DNA of 64,000 nucleotides from an uncultured Alphaproteobacteria bacterium (GCA_958431225.1 OY288107.1:1949501-2013500); one strand, 5' to 3'; shown: positions 27,802-36,326, numbered from the stretch's first letter. Program-made: numbers and translations. The notes: generated by a model not told the origin, from the sequence alone.

Positions 27802-28287
27802 ATGACCGATGAAAATGACGATAAAGACACGCGCCCTGCCTCCATCCGCCGCCGCACCGCCTCCCGCCAAGCTGCTGTGCAGACGCTCTATCAACAATGG
27901 GGAAGCGGGCAAGGCTTAGGCGATGTGCTGGAACAATTCCAACGCCATTACCTCCCCGATTTACTGGAAGCATTCGCGCTGACGCATCTCAATGAAGCCC
28001 ACTATATGAAATTAATTTACGGCGTAGAATCGGCGCGCGATGATATAGATGCGCGCATCACCGCCTATTTGGAAAAAGGCTGGGTGATGGAGCGAATCAA
28101 TCAAATAGATAAAGACATTTTACGCCTAGCCAGCGTGGAGTTAAAAGAAATGCCCGAAATCCCCGCGCGCACGATTATAGCCGAATATTCCGCCATCGCC
28201 GCGAGTTGGGAAAGCGATACTGGCTATATTACAGCGATTCTGGATCGCCTAGCGCATCATTTCCGTGCAAGTGAATTGGTGAAATGA
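27802..28287 (+). CDS. nusB: Transcription antitermination factor NusB
   Basis: 161 residues with an all-helical NusB fold that binds boxA RNA with S10 in rRNA antitermination. Typical features are the early RRTASRQAAVQTLYQQ, the loop with FALTHLNEAHYMKLIYG, and the C-terminal ILRLASVELKEMP with RTIIAEYSAIAASW. The ATG at 27802 removes an odd glycine-rich upstream reading; an eight-G run just precedes it. It follows the RibBA-like gene after 16 bases, where other alphaproteobacteria have ribH. Confidence 0.92.
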   Translation: MTDENDDKDTRPASIRRRTASRQAAVQTLYQQWGSGQGLGDVLEQFQRHYLPDLLEAFALTHLNEAHYMKLIYGVESARDDIDARITAYLEKGWVMERINQIDKDILRLASVELKEMPEIPARTIIAEYSAIAASWESDTGYITAILDRLAHHFRASELVK

Positions 28288-28420
28288 TGCTTTTTCATTG
28301 CACTAATGCGGGGCTTTGTTTATACAACAGCAAATTTGAACATATTTGGCTGGTTGGCGCATTGGGGGGTCAGCTAGTCGGCTTGGCGCAACCCCCCGTT
28401 AAAAATAGGACTAACCAACC

Positions 28421-30469
28421 ATGAGTGCTGAATCTTTCATCTTTCTTGCCATGATTAGCGGTATTTTAGGGCTAATTTATGGTTTCTGGGCATCGCAAAG
28501 CGTGCTTGCCGCCCCTGCTGGCAGTAAGCGCATGCAGAAAATCGCTGGCGCTATCCAAGAGGGCGCGCGCGCCTATCTCAATCGTCAATATTCCACCATC
28601 ACCCTAGTCGGCATCGTGGTTGCTATTATTCTATGGCAGACTCTGGGCGTTTATGTGGCGGTGGGCTTTATTATTGGTGCGGTGCTTTCAGGCGTGGCGG
28701 GGTATGTCGGCATGAATGTGTCCGTGCGCGCCAATGTCCGCACCACCAATGCCGCCAGACGTTCGCTCGCCGAAGCCCTATCCATTTCCTTCAAATCCGG
28801 GGCAATTACCGGCATGTTGGTGGTGAGTCTAGGTTTGCTAGGCGTTGCCGGATATTACCATTATCTCGTCAGCACCGGCATTGATATCCATAAAATGATG
28901 GAAGCCTTGGTCGCACTATCCTTTGGCGCATCGCTGATTTCTATTTTTGCACGGCTAGGGGGCGGTATTTTCACCAAAGGCGCCGATGTCGGTGCAGACC
29001 TAGTCGGCAAAGTTGAAGCCGGAATCCCCGAAGACGACCCAAGAAACCCGGCCGTCATAGCCGATAATGTCGGCGACAATGTAGGCGATTGTGCGGGCAT
29101 GGCAGCAGATTTATTTGAAACTTATGCCGTCACCATTGTCGCAACCATGCTATTGGCGACGATTCAATTAAGCGGTGATACGAACGCGCTATTATTGCCT
29201 CTGGGCATTGGGGCGGTGTGTATTGTCGCCTCTATTATAGGCACATTTTTCGTGCGTTTAGGGGCAAGCCAAAACATTATGGGCGCGCTTTACAAGGGCT
29301 TTATTGCCACCGCCGTGCTGTCGGCGCTCGCCATTTTCGTGCTGATAAGGCAGGTCTTTGGCATGGAAATAGGGATGCCGTATTTCATTTGCGCCCTTGT
29401 TGGTTTGGTGGTGACCGGTTTGATGGTGTGGATTACCGAATACTATACCTCAACGAGTTTTCGCCCGGTCAAAACCGTCGCCAAAGCCTCCGAAACCGGT
29501 CACGGCACCAATGTGATTTCAGGTCTAGCCATGTCCATGGAAGCTACCGCCATCCCGGCCATTATCATCTCGGCAGGGATTATCGTTTCGTTTTTGATGG
29601 CAGGAATCTACGGCATCGGCATCGCCGCCACGACTATGTTAGCACTAGCTGGAATGGTGGTTGCACTAGATGCGTATGGTCCGGTGACCGATAATGCTGG
29701 CGGCATTGCCGAGATGTCCGAACTTGACGACAAAGTGCGCCAAGTCACCGACGCACTAGACGCCGTGGGCAACACGACAAAAGCCGTCACCAAAGGCTAT
29801 GCCATCGGCTCTGCCGCATTAGCCGCATTAGTGCTGTTCGCCGCCTATATTGCCGATTTGGAACGTTATTTCCCCGATTTGGATGTGGAATTTAGCCTCA
29901 CTGACCCCTATGTGGTGGTAGGGCTATTGCTGGGCGGGATGTTGCCGTATTGGTTCGCCTCTATGGGTATGCAAGCGGTGGGACGTGCTGGCGGCCAAGT
30001 GGTAGAAGAAGTCCGCCGCCAATTCCGCGAAATCAAAGGCATCATGCAAGGCAAAGCCAAACCCGATTACAGCCGCGCAGTAGACCTACTAACCCGCGCC
30101 GCCATCCGCGAGATGATTCTACCATCATTATTGCCGGTGCTAGCCCCGATTGTCGTCTATTTCGTCATAGCCAACGCAGTAAGCCAAACAGCAGCCTTCA
30201 CCGCAGTAGGCGCCATGTTGCTAGGCACGATTGTGACCGGGCTTTACGTAGCCATCTCCATGACCGCCGGCGGCGGGGCATGGGATAACGCCAAAAAATA
30301 CATTGAAGACGGACACCACGGCGGCAAAGGCTCCGAAGCCCACAAAGCCGCAGTAACCGGCGACACCGTAGGCGACCCCTACAAAGACACCGCCGGCCCC
30401 GCCATCAATCCGATGATAAAAATCATCAACATCGTGGCATTGTTATTGTTGGCAGGATTGGCGGCGTAG
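28421..30469 (+). CDS. hppA: K+-independent proton-pumping pyrophosphatase
   Basis: 682-residue integral membrane H+-PPase that hydrolyses pyrophosphate and pumps protons. Many hydrophobic segments are present. Catalytic motifs include [48 protein letters not shown] near residue 190-235 (cited in parts: [12 protein letters not shown] and [12 protein letters not shown]), and the later [10 protein letters not shown] and [15 protein letters not shown]. Lys454 in GNTTKA replaces the Ala found in potassium-dependent enzymes, marking it as the K+-independent class. Stands alone between nusB and the small membrane protein gene. No clear Shine-Dalgarno lies close to the ATG. Confidence 0.95.
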   Translation: MSAESFIFLAMISGILGLIYGFWASQSVLAAPAGSKRMQKIAGAIQEGARAYLNRQYSTITLVGIVVAIILWQTLGVYVAVGFIIGAVLSGVAGYVGMNVSVRANVRTTNAARRSLAEALSISFKSGAITGMLVVSLGLLGVAGYYHYLVSTGIDIHKMMEALVALSFGASLISIFARLGGGIFTKGADVGADLVGKVEAGIPEDDPRNPAVIADNVGDNVGDCAGMAADLFETYAVTIVATMLLATIQLSGDTNALLLPLGIGAVCIVASIIGTFFVRLGASQNIMGALYKGFIATAVLSALAIFVLIRQVFGMEIGMPYFICALVGLVVTGLMVWITEYYTSTSFRPVKTVAKASETGHGTNVISGLAMSMEATAIPAIIISAGIIVSFLMAGIYGIGIAATTMLALAGMVVALDAYGPVTDNAGGIAEMSELDDKVRQVTDALDAVGNTTKAVTKGYAIGSAALAALVLFAAYIADLERYFPDLDVEFSLTDPYVVVGLLLGGMLPYWFASMGMQAVGRAGGQVVEEVRRQFREIKGIMQGKAKPDYSRAVDLLTRAAIREMILPSLLPVLAPIVVYFVIANAVSQTAAFTAVGAMLLGTIVTGLYVAISMTAGGGAWDNAKKYIEDGHHGGKGSEAHKAAVTGDTVGDPYKDTAGPAINPMIKIINIVALLLLAGLAA

Positions 30470-30483
30470 GTTTGTGACGATTT

Positions 30484-30500
30484 CCCCCTATAAAAGGGGG
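30484..30500 (+). terminator. Possible hairpin after hppA
   Basis: CCCCCT and AGGGGG arms (6 bp) enclose a five-base AT loop 15 bases after the hppA stop. No uridine run follows, so it may be an mRNA-stabilising hairpin rather than an intrinsic terminator. Confidence 0.3.
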
Positions 30501-30526
30501 GAGTCTGGGCGTTCATTAAAAAACTG

Positions 30527-30555
30527 TTGACGCGATTCTAAGATTGTTGTACAAC
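30527..30555 (+). promoter_or_regulatory. Sigma-70-type promoter of the small membrane protein gene
   Basis: TTGACG (30527-30532) and TACAAC (30550-30555) have an ideal 17-bp spacer. Predicted transcription start is near 30562, giving a ~20-base leader that contains the AAGGAG ribosome-binding site of the following ORF. Confidence 0.6.
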
Positions 30556-30582
30556 ACACATAACTAACCAAGGAGACTAGTA

Positions 30583-30870
30583 ATGGCACATTTAGGCGAT
30601 GGCAATATGGCAGGTATCGCCAAGCCAAGCGATTTTAAGGGCAAGACAACAAGAGAGATTAGCGTGGATACCGCTATCACCTTATCGCACCTTGTTAAGA
30701 GCTTGGAGAAATGGCAAGCGCAAAACGAAAAAGACCACGAGACTTTGTTTAGCAATGTGCGGGATATATGGGTGTTCCTCCACCGTTGCGCTTGGGTGGC
30801 TGTGGGGCTGATGGTGACTGCCATAGGCGCGCTTATTGGCGCAGTTTTCGTTCTAATGCAGATGCTATAA
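30583..30870 (+). CDS. Unrecognised 95-residue tail-anchored-like membrane protein
   Basis: I do not recognise a family with confidence. Residues 1-25 are polar, 26-60 form a likely amphipathic or coiled-coil helix (SVDTAITLSHLVKSLEKWQ), and ~68-93 is one hydrophobic helix (VAVGLMVTAIGALIGAVFVL) at the extreme C terminus. This plan resembles small XhlA/holin-type and other helix-plus-anchor proteins, but there are no phage genes nearby. It is a self-contained unit with its own consensus-like promoter, an AAGGAG ribosome-binding site and a strong intrinsic terminator, which argues that it is real and expressed separately from hppA. Function unknown. Confidence 0.75.
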   Translation: MAHLGDGNMAGIAKPSDFKGKTTREISVDTAITLSHLVKSLEKWQAQNEKDHETLFSNVRDIWVFLHRCAWVAVGLMVTAIGALIGAVFVLMQML

Positions 30871-30901
30871 GGTATCTAGTTTGCGGCTTCAAATTGCCGT
30901 T

Positions 30902-30939
30902 ATAGGGGGGGCGATAGTGATTCGCGCCCCTATTTTTTT
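30902..30939 (+). terminator. Intrinsic terminator
   Basis: A stem of ATAGGGG...CG pairing with CGCGCCCCTAT, followed by a run of seven T residues (30933-30939). Ends the small membrane protein transcript and lies 24 bases before the convergent bamE stop. Confidence 0.8.
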
Positions 30940-30962
30940 GCCATGCCGTGGGGGGCTTTGCA

Positions 30963-31406
30963 TCAAGGCTGATTCGCGCTTGGGGCGGAGGTTAGGTTGT
31001 TGAAAATCTGGTCAAATAGCCCGTAAGTATCGCCGGGGGTTGGGGTGGCGCTATCGACATAGAACACCTCACGCCCGTCGCTTTCATCGGTGAATCGGAT
31101 TGATTCGAGACGCCCCGCATCATCAAAAGCAAAGGCAACAATCGTACGCGTTTGCATTTCAATTTTGCGTCCGGGTTTAGCAATCATGGATTGCGCGATA
31201 TAATAAATGCGCCCGGAATCAAACGCCCCACTTGCCGAAGGCTTGCCGAAAAGTGCCTCTACCTCAATACGGCGGGTGCTACCGATTTGCAGCTGGTCAA
31301 GCGCGCTGGCATCAAGGCTATTGCCGTGCAGGCGCGTCTCGCTACCGCAAGCCGCCACCGCCACCATCAGCCCCAAACCAAGAATTGAATGAAATAATCT
31401 TTTCAT
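30963..31406 (-). CDS. bamE: Outer-membrane assembly lipoprotein BamE (SmpA/OmlA)
   Basis: 147-residue lipoprotein. The signal peptide MKRLFHSILGLGLMVAVAAC ends in a lipobox with the lipidated Cys at position 20. The mature part shows the BamE fold signature: LDQLQIGSTRRIEVEALFGKPSASGAF and RTIVAFAFDDAGRLESI. BamE is part of the BAM complex that inserts outer-membrane proteins. Divergent from the bc1 chaperone gene, the usual alphaproteobacterial arrangement. Upstream lies a promoter-like pair whose start would fall next to the ATG; no Shine-Dalgarno is visible. Confidence 0.92.
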   Translation of the reverse strand: MKRLFHSILGLGLMVAVAACGSETRLHGNSLDASALDQLQIGSTRRIEVEALFGKPSASGAFDSGRIYYIAQSMIAKPGRKIEMQTRTIVAFAFDDAGRLESIRFTDESDGREVFYVDSATPTPGDTYGLFDQIFNNLTSAPSANQP

Positions 31407-31414
31407 GCTATATT

Positions 31415-31443
31415 TCCATAAGCCAATTTTCGCGCTATTGCAA
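31415..31443 (-). promoter_or_regulatory. Candidate promoter of bamE
   Basis: On the minus strand TTGCAA (31438-31443), 17 bp, then TATGGA (31415-31420), leaving eight bases to the bamE ATG at 31406. The -10 matches the consensus weakly. Consistent with a leaderless transcript. Confidence 0.35.
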
Positions 31444-31463
31444 GTCGCACAAAGGTGGGTCGC

Positions 31464-32027
31464 ATGCTACGCTGGTTACAGAAAAAAGTCATTGAATGGG
31501 CGCGCCCGTCAAGCATTGAGGCGGACGCACTCTATCGCCAACTAACCAAGATAGCCCGCCGCCCGAAATTATATCAACAATACGGCATAGCCGATAGTTT
31601 TGACGGACGTTTTGACTGCCTAAGCCTGTTGGTGGCACTAGTGGCATGGCGGTTAATGCGGGTAAATGACGGCAAAGGCACCCCCCGCGCGCAAGAGCTG
31701 ATAGACACCATGTTCGCCGACATGGATTTAAGCCTCCACGAAATCGGCGTCAGCGAAAATAAAGTCGGCAAAAAGGTAAAAATCATGGCAGCGGCATTCA
31801 TGGGACGCCTAAAAACATACAGCACCGCATTGGACGCAAACGACAAAACCCAACTAACCAAAGCCTTGCGCCGCAATCTCTATCGTGACGGCATGAGCGA
31901 TAAAGCGGCGGCACTAGCAAAACAGGTGCTTTCCCACGCCGCCGCTTGTGATAAAATGGACGATAAGGCGATTCTAGCAGGGGATTTGCCGCAGATATTG
32001 GCTAAATGGGGGGCGGGGGATGGATAA
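31464..32027 (+). CDS. Ubiquinol-cytochrome c chaperone family protein (CBP3-like)
   Basis: 187 residues matching the CBP3/UQCC1-like family that assists cytochrome b assembly into the bc1 complex. The characteristic stretch is LYRQLTKIARRPKLYQQYGIADSFDGRFDCLSLLVALV, then ELIDTMFADMDLSLHEIGVSENKVGKKVKIMAAAFMGRL (given in parts: FADMDLSLHEIGV, KVGKKVK). The ATG at 31464 follows an AAAGGTGG Shine-Dalgarno; a GTG nine bases upstream is also in frame. Overlaps the methyltransferase gene by eight bases. Confidence 0.88.
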   Translation: MLRWLQKKVIEWARPSSIEADALYRQLTKIARRPKLYQQYGIADSFDGRFDCLSLLVALVAWRLMRVNDGKGTPRAQELIDTMFADMDLSLHEIGVSENKVGKKVKIMAAAFMGRLKTYSTALDANDKTQLTKALRRNLYRDGMSDKAAALAKQVLSHAAACDKMDDKAILAGDLPQILAKWGAGDG

Positions 32028-32778
32028 GACAACGCATGATTACTGGCAAGCCAAGGATTACGCACGCCACGCCAACTACGTTTCTGCCCTAGCCGATGCG
32101 GTGATGCGCGACCTTGCACCGCAAGCAGGGGAACGCATCTTAGACCTCGGTTGCGGGGATGGTGCCTTGGGTGCTTTGATGTTGCAACAAGGTGCCAAGG
32201 TTTTAGGCATTGATAGCAGTGCCAATCTCGTTGAAGTGGCGCAAGCACGCGGTGTTGATGCGCGGGTTGGCGATGCGCAAAATATCCAATTCGTAGGCGA
32301 ATTTGATGCGGTGTTCTCAAACGCGGCACTCCATTGGATGCCCCGCCAACAAGACCTCATGGCACGGGTTTTTCGTGCGCTTAAATCAGGCGGTAGGTTT
32401 GTTGTGGAAATGGGCGGGGCGGGTAATATCGCGCTGATTCGGCGGGCGCTTACAGAAATTCTGGCGGAGCGTGGCATTGATTTCGCTAGGCGCGACCCGT
32501 GGATTTTCCCTACCCCCGATGAGCAACGCACCCGCCTAGAACAAGCGGGATTTAAGGTTATCAAATGCCATCTGCACCCGCGCCCCACGCCCTTGCCGAC
32601 GGATGTGCGGGGGTGGTTTGAGACCTATTGCAACGAGATTCTTTTTGATCTTTCAAATGCTGACCGCGCTGATGTCATAGATCATATGGTGGAACGTTTG
32701 CGCCCACAAATTTGCGATGCCAAAGGCATTTGGACGGTGGATTATGTGCGCCTCAATTTTGTGGCGGTGAAGCCATGA
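32020..32778 (+). CDS. Class I SAM-dependent methyltransferase
   Basis: 252 residues. SAM-binding motif I is ILDLGCGDGALG near residue 40, motif II is VLGIDSSANLVEVA, and FDAVFSNAALHWM plus RALKSGGRFVVEMGG complete the Rossmann core. The pattern is closest to the trans-aconitate methyltransferase-like group of small-molecule methyltransferases, but the substrate cannot be read from sequence. It is inserted between the bc1 chaperone and DUF177 genes, which are commonly adjacent. Overlaps both neighbours, so it is co-transcribed. Confidence 0.85.
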   Translation: MDKTTHDYWQAKDYARHANYVSALADAVMRDLAPQAGERILDLGCGDGALGALMLQQGAKVLGIDSSANLVEVAQARGVDARVGDAQNIQFVGEFDAVFSNAALHWMPRQQDLMARVFRALKSGGRFVVEMGGAGNIALIRRALTEILAERGIDFARRDPWIFPTPDEQRTRLEQAGFKVIKCHLHPRPTPLPTDVRGWFETYCNEILFDLSNADRADVIDHMVERLRPQICDAKGIWTVDYVRLNFVAVKP

Positions 32779-33302
32779 CGGAGGCAAAAATGCACCATGC
32801 TGAAATTAGTTTTGACCGCGTTGAATCACGGCGTCCTTTGCACTTAAACATTGCGCCTGATGCCGAAGATTTGCGCGGGTTGGCGGTGCGGTTTGGTTGG
32901 GTTCGGGTGGATGGTCTCAAAGGTGCGGTGGAGTTGACACGCATTTCGCCGAGTTCGTGTCAGATGCGTGGGGCGTTGGTTGCGGATATTGTTATGGTCT
33001 GTGGGGTGAGTGGTGATGATGTGCCTGAACACCTTGAAATTGATGTTGATGAGCGTTTTGCTGTTATGGATGATGGCGGGGCGGAGGTGGTGGTTGATGC
33101 TATGGGGGTTGAAGCTGAGCCTATAGTGAACGGCACGATTCCGCTGTGGGAGACCTTGGCGCAACTGGTCGCACTTGCCGCGCCGGCTTGGCCGCGTGGG
33201 GGTGGGCTCGCGCCCCTCAAAATGTCGGTGCAGGGGCAGGGCGACCATACGATGCAGGGGGGCATGCTTGAAAAACTTGCTGAATGGAAGAAAAAGCGAT
33301 AA
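32775..33302 (+). CDS. DUF177 / YceD-family protein
   Basis: 175 residues of the YceD (DUF177) family, implicated in 23S rRNA/L32 biology in other bacteria. The RPLHLNIAPDAEDLRGLAVRFGWV opening and the GAVELTRISPSSCQMRGALVADIVMVCGVSGDDVPE block (quoted in parts: VELTRISPSSCQMRG, DIVMVCGV) fit the alphaproteobacterial version. Only one Cys remains in the usual paired-Cys region. The 32775 start gives an ATGA overlap with the methyltransferase. rpmF, which follows yceD in many bacteria, is not here; plsX comes next. Confidence 0.82.
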   Translation: MTEAKMHHAEISFDRVESRRPLHLNIAPDAEDLRGLAVRFGWVRVDGLKGAVELTRISPSSCQMRGALVADIVMVCGVSGDDVPEHLEIDVDERFAVMDDGGAEVVVDAMGVEAEPIVNGTIPLWETLAQLVALAAPAWPRGGGLAPLKMSVQGQGDHTMQGGMLEKLAEWKKKR

Positions 33303-33335
33303 AAAAGAATTTCATTTTCAAAAAGGCGCGAAAAA

Positions 33336-34400
33336 TTGAATTCACAGGAAATTACATTAGCCATTGATGCTATGGGCGGGGACCACGCCCCGCAAGCCGT
33401 TGTTAAGGGCGCGGCGATAGCGCTCCGCCTTGATACGGATTTGCGCCTGATTCTGGTGGGGGATGCGGGGAAACTGCGCCCCCTATTGGCTAGCGAAGGC
33501 ATTGGCGACCGCACCCGAATCGTCCATACCGATGCGGTGGTGGCTTCCGAGGAAATCCCATCCCAAGCCTTGCGTTCGGGCAAAAATTCATCCATGCGTC
33601 TAGCGCTTGATTTGGTGAAGTCCGGGGAGGCAAGCGCCATTGTCTCGGCGGGGAATTCCGGCGCGCTCATGGTCAAAGCCCTGATGGTGCTACGCCAGAT
33701 TGAGGGCATTGAACGCCCCGCCCTTGCCGCATGGCTCCCCACCCGCCAAGAGCCGTGCTGTATGCTGGATCTAGGCGCGAATATAGATTGCGATGCCACC
33801 AATTTGGTGCAGTTCGCCGCCATGGGCGAGGCGTTTTATCGGGTGTTGCAAGGCGTGGCATCCCCGCGCATCGGGCTATTGAATGTCGGCATTGAAGCCC
33901 AAAAAGGCAGTGCCAGCATCCGCGAGGCGGCGGCGATCCTATCCGATGCACAGCTCAAAATGAATTATGTCGGCTTCATTGAGGGCGATGCCATCCCTGA
34001 AGGCGCGGTCAATGTCGTGGTCAGTGATGGGTTTAGCGGCAATGTCGCGCTCAAGACCGCCGAAGGCACATCGCGCTTTATTGGCAGTTTGATTCGTGAT
34101 GCGTTTGGCGCATCGCTATCCGCGCGCCTTGGGTATGTATTGGCGCGGCGGTCATTTAGAAAATTGCGCGATACCATGAATCCGCAACACTATAATGGCG
34201 CCGTGCTGTTGGGGTTGAATGGCATTGTCGTCAAATCGCATGGCAGTGCTAATCATGAAGGCTTTGCTAGTGCCATCAAAGTCGCCAGCGATTTACACCG
34301 CCGTGGCTTTATCAATGACCTCAAAGCGGGATTGAGCCGTTCTATGGCGGCGATTGAAGCGGCACAAGCCACCGCACAAAAGGGGCAGGAGAAGGAATAA
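33336..34400 (+). CDS. plsX: Phosphate acyltransferase PlsX
   Basis: 354-residue enzyme making acyl-phosphate from acyl-ACP for phospholipid synthesis. Begins (TTG start) MNSQEITLAIDAMGGDHAPQ, with the family motifs SAGNSGALM, LGANIDC and GFSGNVALKTAEGTSRF. No ATG is available before the conserved DAMGGDHAP motif, so the TTG at 33336, preceded by AAAAGG, is the start. Ends one base into fabH. A large antisense frame over this gene is a coding shadow. Confidence 0.95.
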   Translation: MNSQEITLAIDAMGGDHAPQAVVKGAAIALRLDTDLRLILVGDAGKLRPLLASEGIGDRTRIVHTDAVVASEEIPSQALRSGKNSSMRLALDLVKSGEASAIVSAGNSGALMVKALMVLRQIEGIERPALAAWLPTRQEPCCMLDLGANIDCDATNLVQFAAMGEAFYRVLQGVASPRIGLLNVGIEAQKGSASIREAAAILSDAQLKMNYVGFIEGDAIPEGAVNVVVSDGFSGNVALKTAEGTSRFIGSLIRDAFGASLSARLGYVLARRSFRKLRDTMNPQHYNGAVLLGLNGIVVKSHGSANHEGFASAIKVASDLHRRGFINDLKAGLSRSMAAIEAAQATAQKGQEKE

Positions 34401-35398
34401 TGACGCCATCAAACCCCACATTTCCTTCGGTATTACTGACCGCTAGCGGCTCATATTTGCCGCAAAAAATTGTCACCAATGATGATTTAACCAAAACCCT
34501 AGATACCAGCGATGAATGGATTCGCCAACGCACCGGCATCGCCCAAAGGCATATCGCCGCCGAGGATGAACTCACATCGGACATGGCAGTGGCGGCGGCA
34601 AAACAGGCACTCAATATGGCAGGATTGGGGGCGGATGCGCTTGACGGCATCATTGTCGCCACCACCACGCCCGATGATACGTTTCCATCCACGGCTTCGG
34701 TGGTGCAACGTAAATTGGCGGCGACGGGCTTTGCCTTTGATGTGCAGGCGGTTTGTGCGGGGTTTATCTATGGGCTTGATGTCGGCGATGCCATGATTAA
34801 AGCTGGCAAAGCCCGCAAAATCCTCGTCATCGGGGCGGAAACATTTAGCCGCATCCTTGATTGGCAAGACCGCAGCACGGCGGTGCTGTTCGGCGATGGG
34901 GCAGGGGCGGTGGTGCTTGAAGCCAGCGATGGGGGCGAAAATTCCGCAGAAAATTGGGGGATTCTATCATCAGTGATTTTCACCGATGGGCGATTCAGGG
35001 ATATTCTCTATGTAGATGGCGGGGTGGCACGGGGGCAGGTGGGCAAAGTCAAAATGGTCGGACCCGATGTATTCAAACACGCGGTTGAAAAATTAGCCAA
35101 TGGTTTAGACCAAGCCATGACGCAATCGGGATTAGGGGCTGAGGATATTGATTGGCTAGTACCGCATCAAGCAAATGACCGCATTATCAAAACCTTACAA
35201 AAAAAACTTAAACTACCAGATGAACGTGTGATTCGCACCATAGCCCGCCACGCCAACACCTCCGCCGCCTCCATCCCGCTCGCCTTTGACGAAGCCATGC
35301 GGGGCAAGCAAATCAAAGCCGGCGATGTCGTAGCCTTTGAAGCCATAGGCGGCGGCTTGGCATGGGGGGCGGCGATAGTGCGTGTCGGCAGACCTTAA
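34400..35398 (+). CDS. fabH: 3-oxoacyl-ACP synthase III
   Basis: 332-residue condensing enzyme initiating fatty-acid synthesis. The catalytic triad is visible: Cys in FDVQAVCAGFIYGL, His in WLVPHQANDRII and Asn in RHANTSAASIPLAF. The motif DTSDEWIRQRTGIAQRH is at the N terminus. plsX-fabH-ihfA-merR is a conserved block in alphaproteobacteria. Confidence 0.96.
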   Translation: MTPSNPTFPSVLLTASGSYLPQKIVTNDDLTKTLDTSDEWIRQRTGIAQRHIAAEDELTSDMAVAAAKQALNMAGLGADALDGIIVATTTPDDTFPSTASVVQRKLAATGFAFDVQAVCAGFIYGLDVGDAMIKAGKARKILVIGAETFSRILDWQDRSTAVLFGDGAGAVVLEASDGGENSAENWGILSSVIFTDGRFRDILYVDGGVARGQVGKVKMVGPDVFKHAVEKLANGLDQAMTQSGLGAEDIDWLVPHQANDRIIKTLQKKLKLPDERVIRTIARHANTSAASIPLAFDEAMRGKQIKAGDVVAFEAIGGGLAWGAAIVRVGRP

Positions 35399-35430
35399 AT
35401 CTCGCACCTTAAAAAAAATTATTTTTTGAT

Positions 35431-35459
35431 TTGACGCGCCCGAATTTTATGCGTATTTT
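35431..35459 (+). promoter_or_regulatory. Candidate leaderless promoter of ihfA
   Basis: TTGACG (35431-35436), 17 bp, TATTTT (35454-35459). Seven bases separate the -10 from the ATG at 35467, which has no Shine-Dalgarno. An AT-rich block with A and T tracts (35411-35429) lies immediately upstream and could act as an UP element. Confidence 0.55.
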
Positions 35460-35466
35460 CCGCTTT

Positions 35467-35754
35467 ATGAAACGTTCTTTAATCCGTGCTGATATTGCTG
35501 AAGCGATCTACCGTCAGGTGGGGCTATCGCGCAATGAATCGTCCGACATGGTCGGGACGATTATTGAGCAGATTAGCCAGACGCTTGACGCTGGCGAACA
35601 GGTAAAAATCACCTCTTTCGGCAGTTTCCTCGTGCGTAACAAAAAAGAACGCGTCGGGCGCAACCCGAAAACCGGACAAGAAGTCCCCATCACCCCAAGA
35701 CGCGTGTTATCCTTCCGCCCCTCGCATATCCTGCGCAAAAAGGTGAACTCATAG
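35467..35754 (+). CDS. ihfA: Integration host factor subunit alpha
   Basis: 95-residue HU/IHF-family DNA-bending protein. Recognised by LIRADIAEAIYRQVGLSRNES, ITSFGSFLVRNKKERVGRNPKTG, with the intercalating Pro, and ITPRRVLSFRPSHILRKKV. The start at 35467 gives the standard alpha-subunit N terminus; upstream in-frame codons overlap the promoter. IHF architecture affects replication, recombination and transcription. Nine bases separate it from the merR gene. Confidence 0.93.
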   Translation: MKRSLIRADIAEAIYRQVGLSRNESSDMVGTIIEQISQTLDAGEQVKITSFGSFLVRNKKERVGRNPKTGQEVPITPRRVLSFRPSHILRKKVNS

Positions 35755-35763
35755 GGGGGCTTG

Positions 35764-36168
35764 ATGGTGGAAAAGAAAACCGAAGCCTTTCGCAACATTA
35801 CCGAAGTATCCGAAATGCTGGGGATTCCTACGCATGTTTTGCGTTTTTGGGAGACGCGGTTTAGTCAGTTGAAGCCCCGCAAAGGCAATGGCGGGCGGCG
35901 CTATTATCGCCCGGAGGACATTGTGTTGCTCAAAAAAATCCAAGCGCTTCTTTACAGCGAGAATTACACCATCAAAGGCGCGCAACAAGTGCTTAAAAGC
36001 TTCAACAAACCCAAAGAAGATGAAGCGGTGGAAAGCCTATCGGCAGAACAATCTGGCGGTCAGGATGGCGGGCAAGATGGTGGGAATTCTGGCGCGGTGG
36101 CGGCGGCTTCGGCATTGCTCATTGAGGCGCGCAATAGACTCGCCCGCATCAGCCAACAAATTGCTTAA
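35764..36168 (+). CDS. MerR-family transcriptional regulator
   Basis: 134 residues. The N-terminal MerR winged helix is clear: [25 protein letters not shown] and [22 protein letters not shown]. The effector region is short with a Gly/Gln-rich linker and ends in a helix ([16 protein letters not shown]), with no metal-binding Cys, as in the small MerR proteins that follow ihfA in most alphaproteobacteria. Targets unknown. CATAGGGGGG supplies the ribosome-binding site. Confidence 0.9.
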   Translation: MVEKKTEAFRNITEVSEMLGIPTHVLRFWETRFSQLKPRKGNGGRRYYRPEDIVLLKKIQALLYSENYTIKGAQQVLKSFNKPKEDEAVESLSAEQSGGQDGGQDGGNSGAVAAASALLIEARNRLARISQQIA

Positions 36169-36176
36169 AGTTAAGG

Positions 36177-36205
36177 TTTTCTTTTGCCTCGCCTTGCGCT
36201 ATAAA
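36177..36205 (+). promoter_or_regulatory. Candidate promoter of tRNA-Pro
   Basis: TATAAA at 36200-36205 ends ten bases before the mature tRNA. A weak -35, TTTTCT (36177-36182), has a 17-bp spacer. Confidence 0.35.
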
Positions 36206-36215
36206 GGGGGCAAGT

Positions 36216-36292
36216 CGGAGTGTAGCGCAGCCTGGTAGCGCACCACACTGGGGGTGTGGGGGTCGTGGGTTCAAATCCCGCCACTCCGACCA
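36216..36292 (+). tRNA. tRNA-Pro (anticodon GGG)
   Basis: 77-nt cloverleaf with CCA encoded. Acceptor arms CGGAGTG and CACTCCG pair fully. The anticodon stem CCACA/TGTGG encloses loop CTGGGGG with anticodon GGG at 36250-36252. The T-loop GTTCAAAT and D-arm GCGCAGCCTGGTAGCGC are standard. Isolated tRNA gene between merR and a transporter gene; no integrase or duplicated 3' end was seen nearby. Confidence 0.97.
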
Positions 36293-36326
36293 TTTCTTCC
36301 CCCCCCATTTATTCTTTAGGATTCTA

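Noticed and set aside
28355-28400. GGGGGGT...ACCCCCC inverted repeat after nusB
   Set aside because: Long loop and no T run; too weak to call a terminator for nusB.
32960-33823. 287-codon frame on the minus strand over DUF177 and plsX
   Set aside because: Antisense shadow of two clearly recognised genes; composition follows the complement of plsX codons.
36216-36292. tRNA-Pro as an integration (att) site
   Set aside because: No integrase gene and no duplicated tRNA 3' end nearby; following genes are ordinary chromosomal genes.
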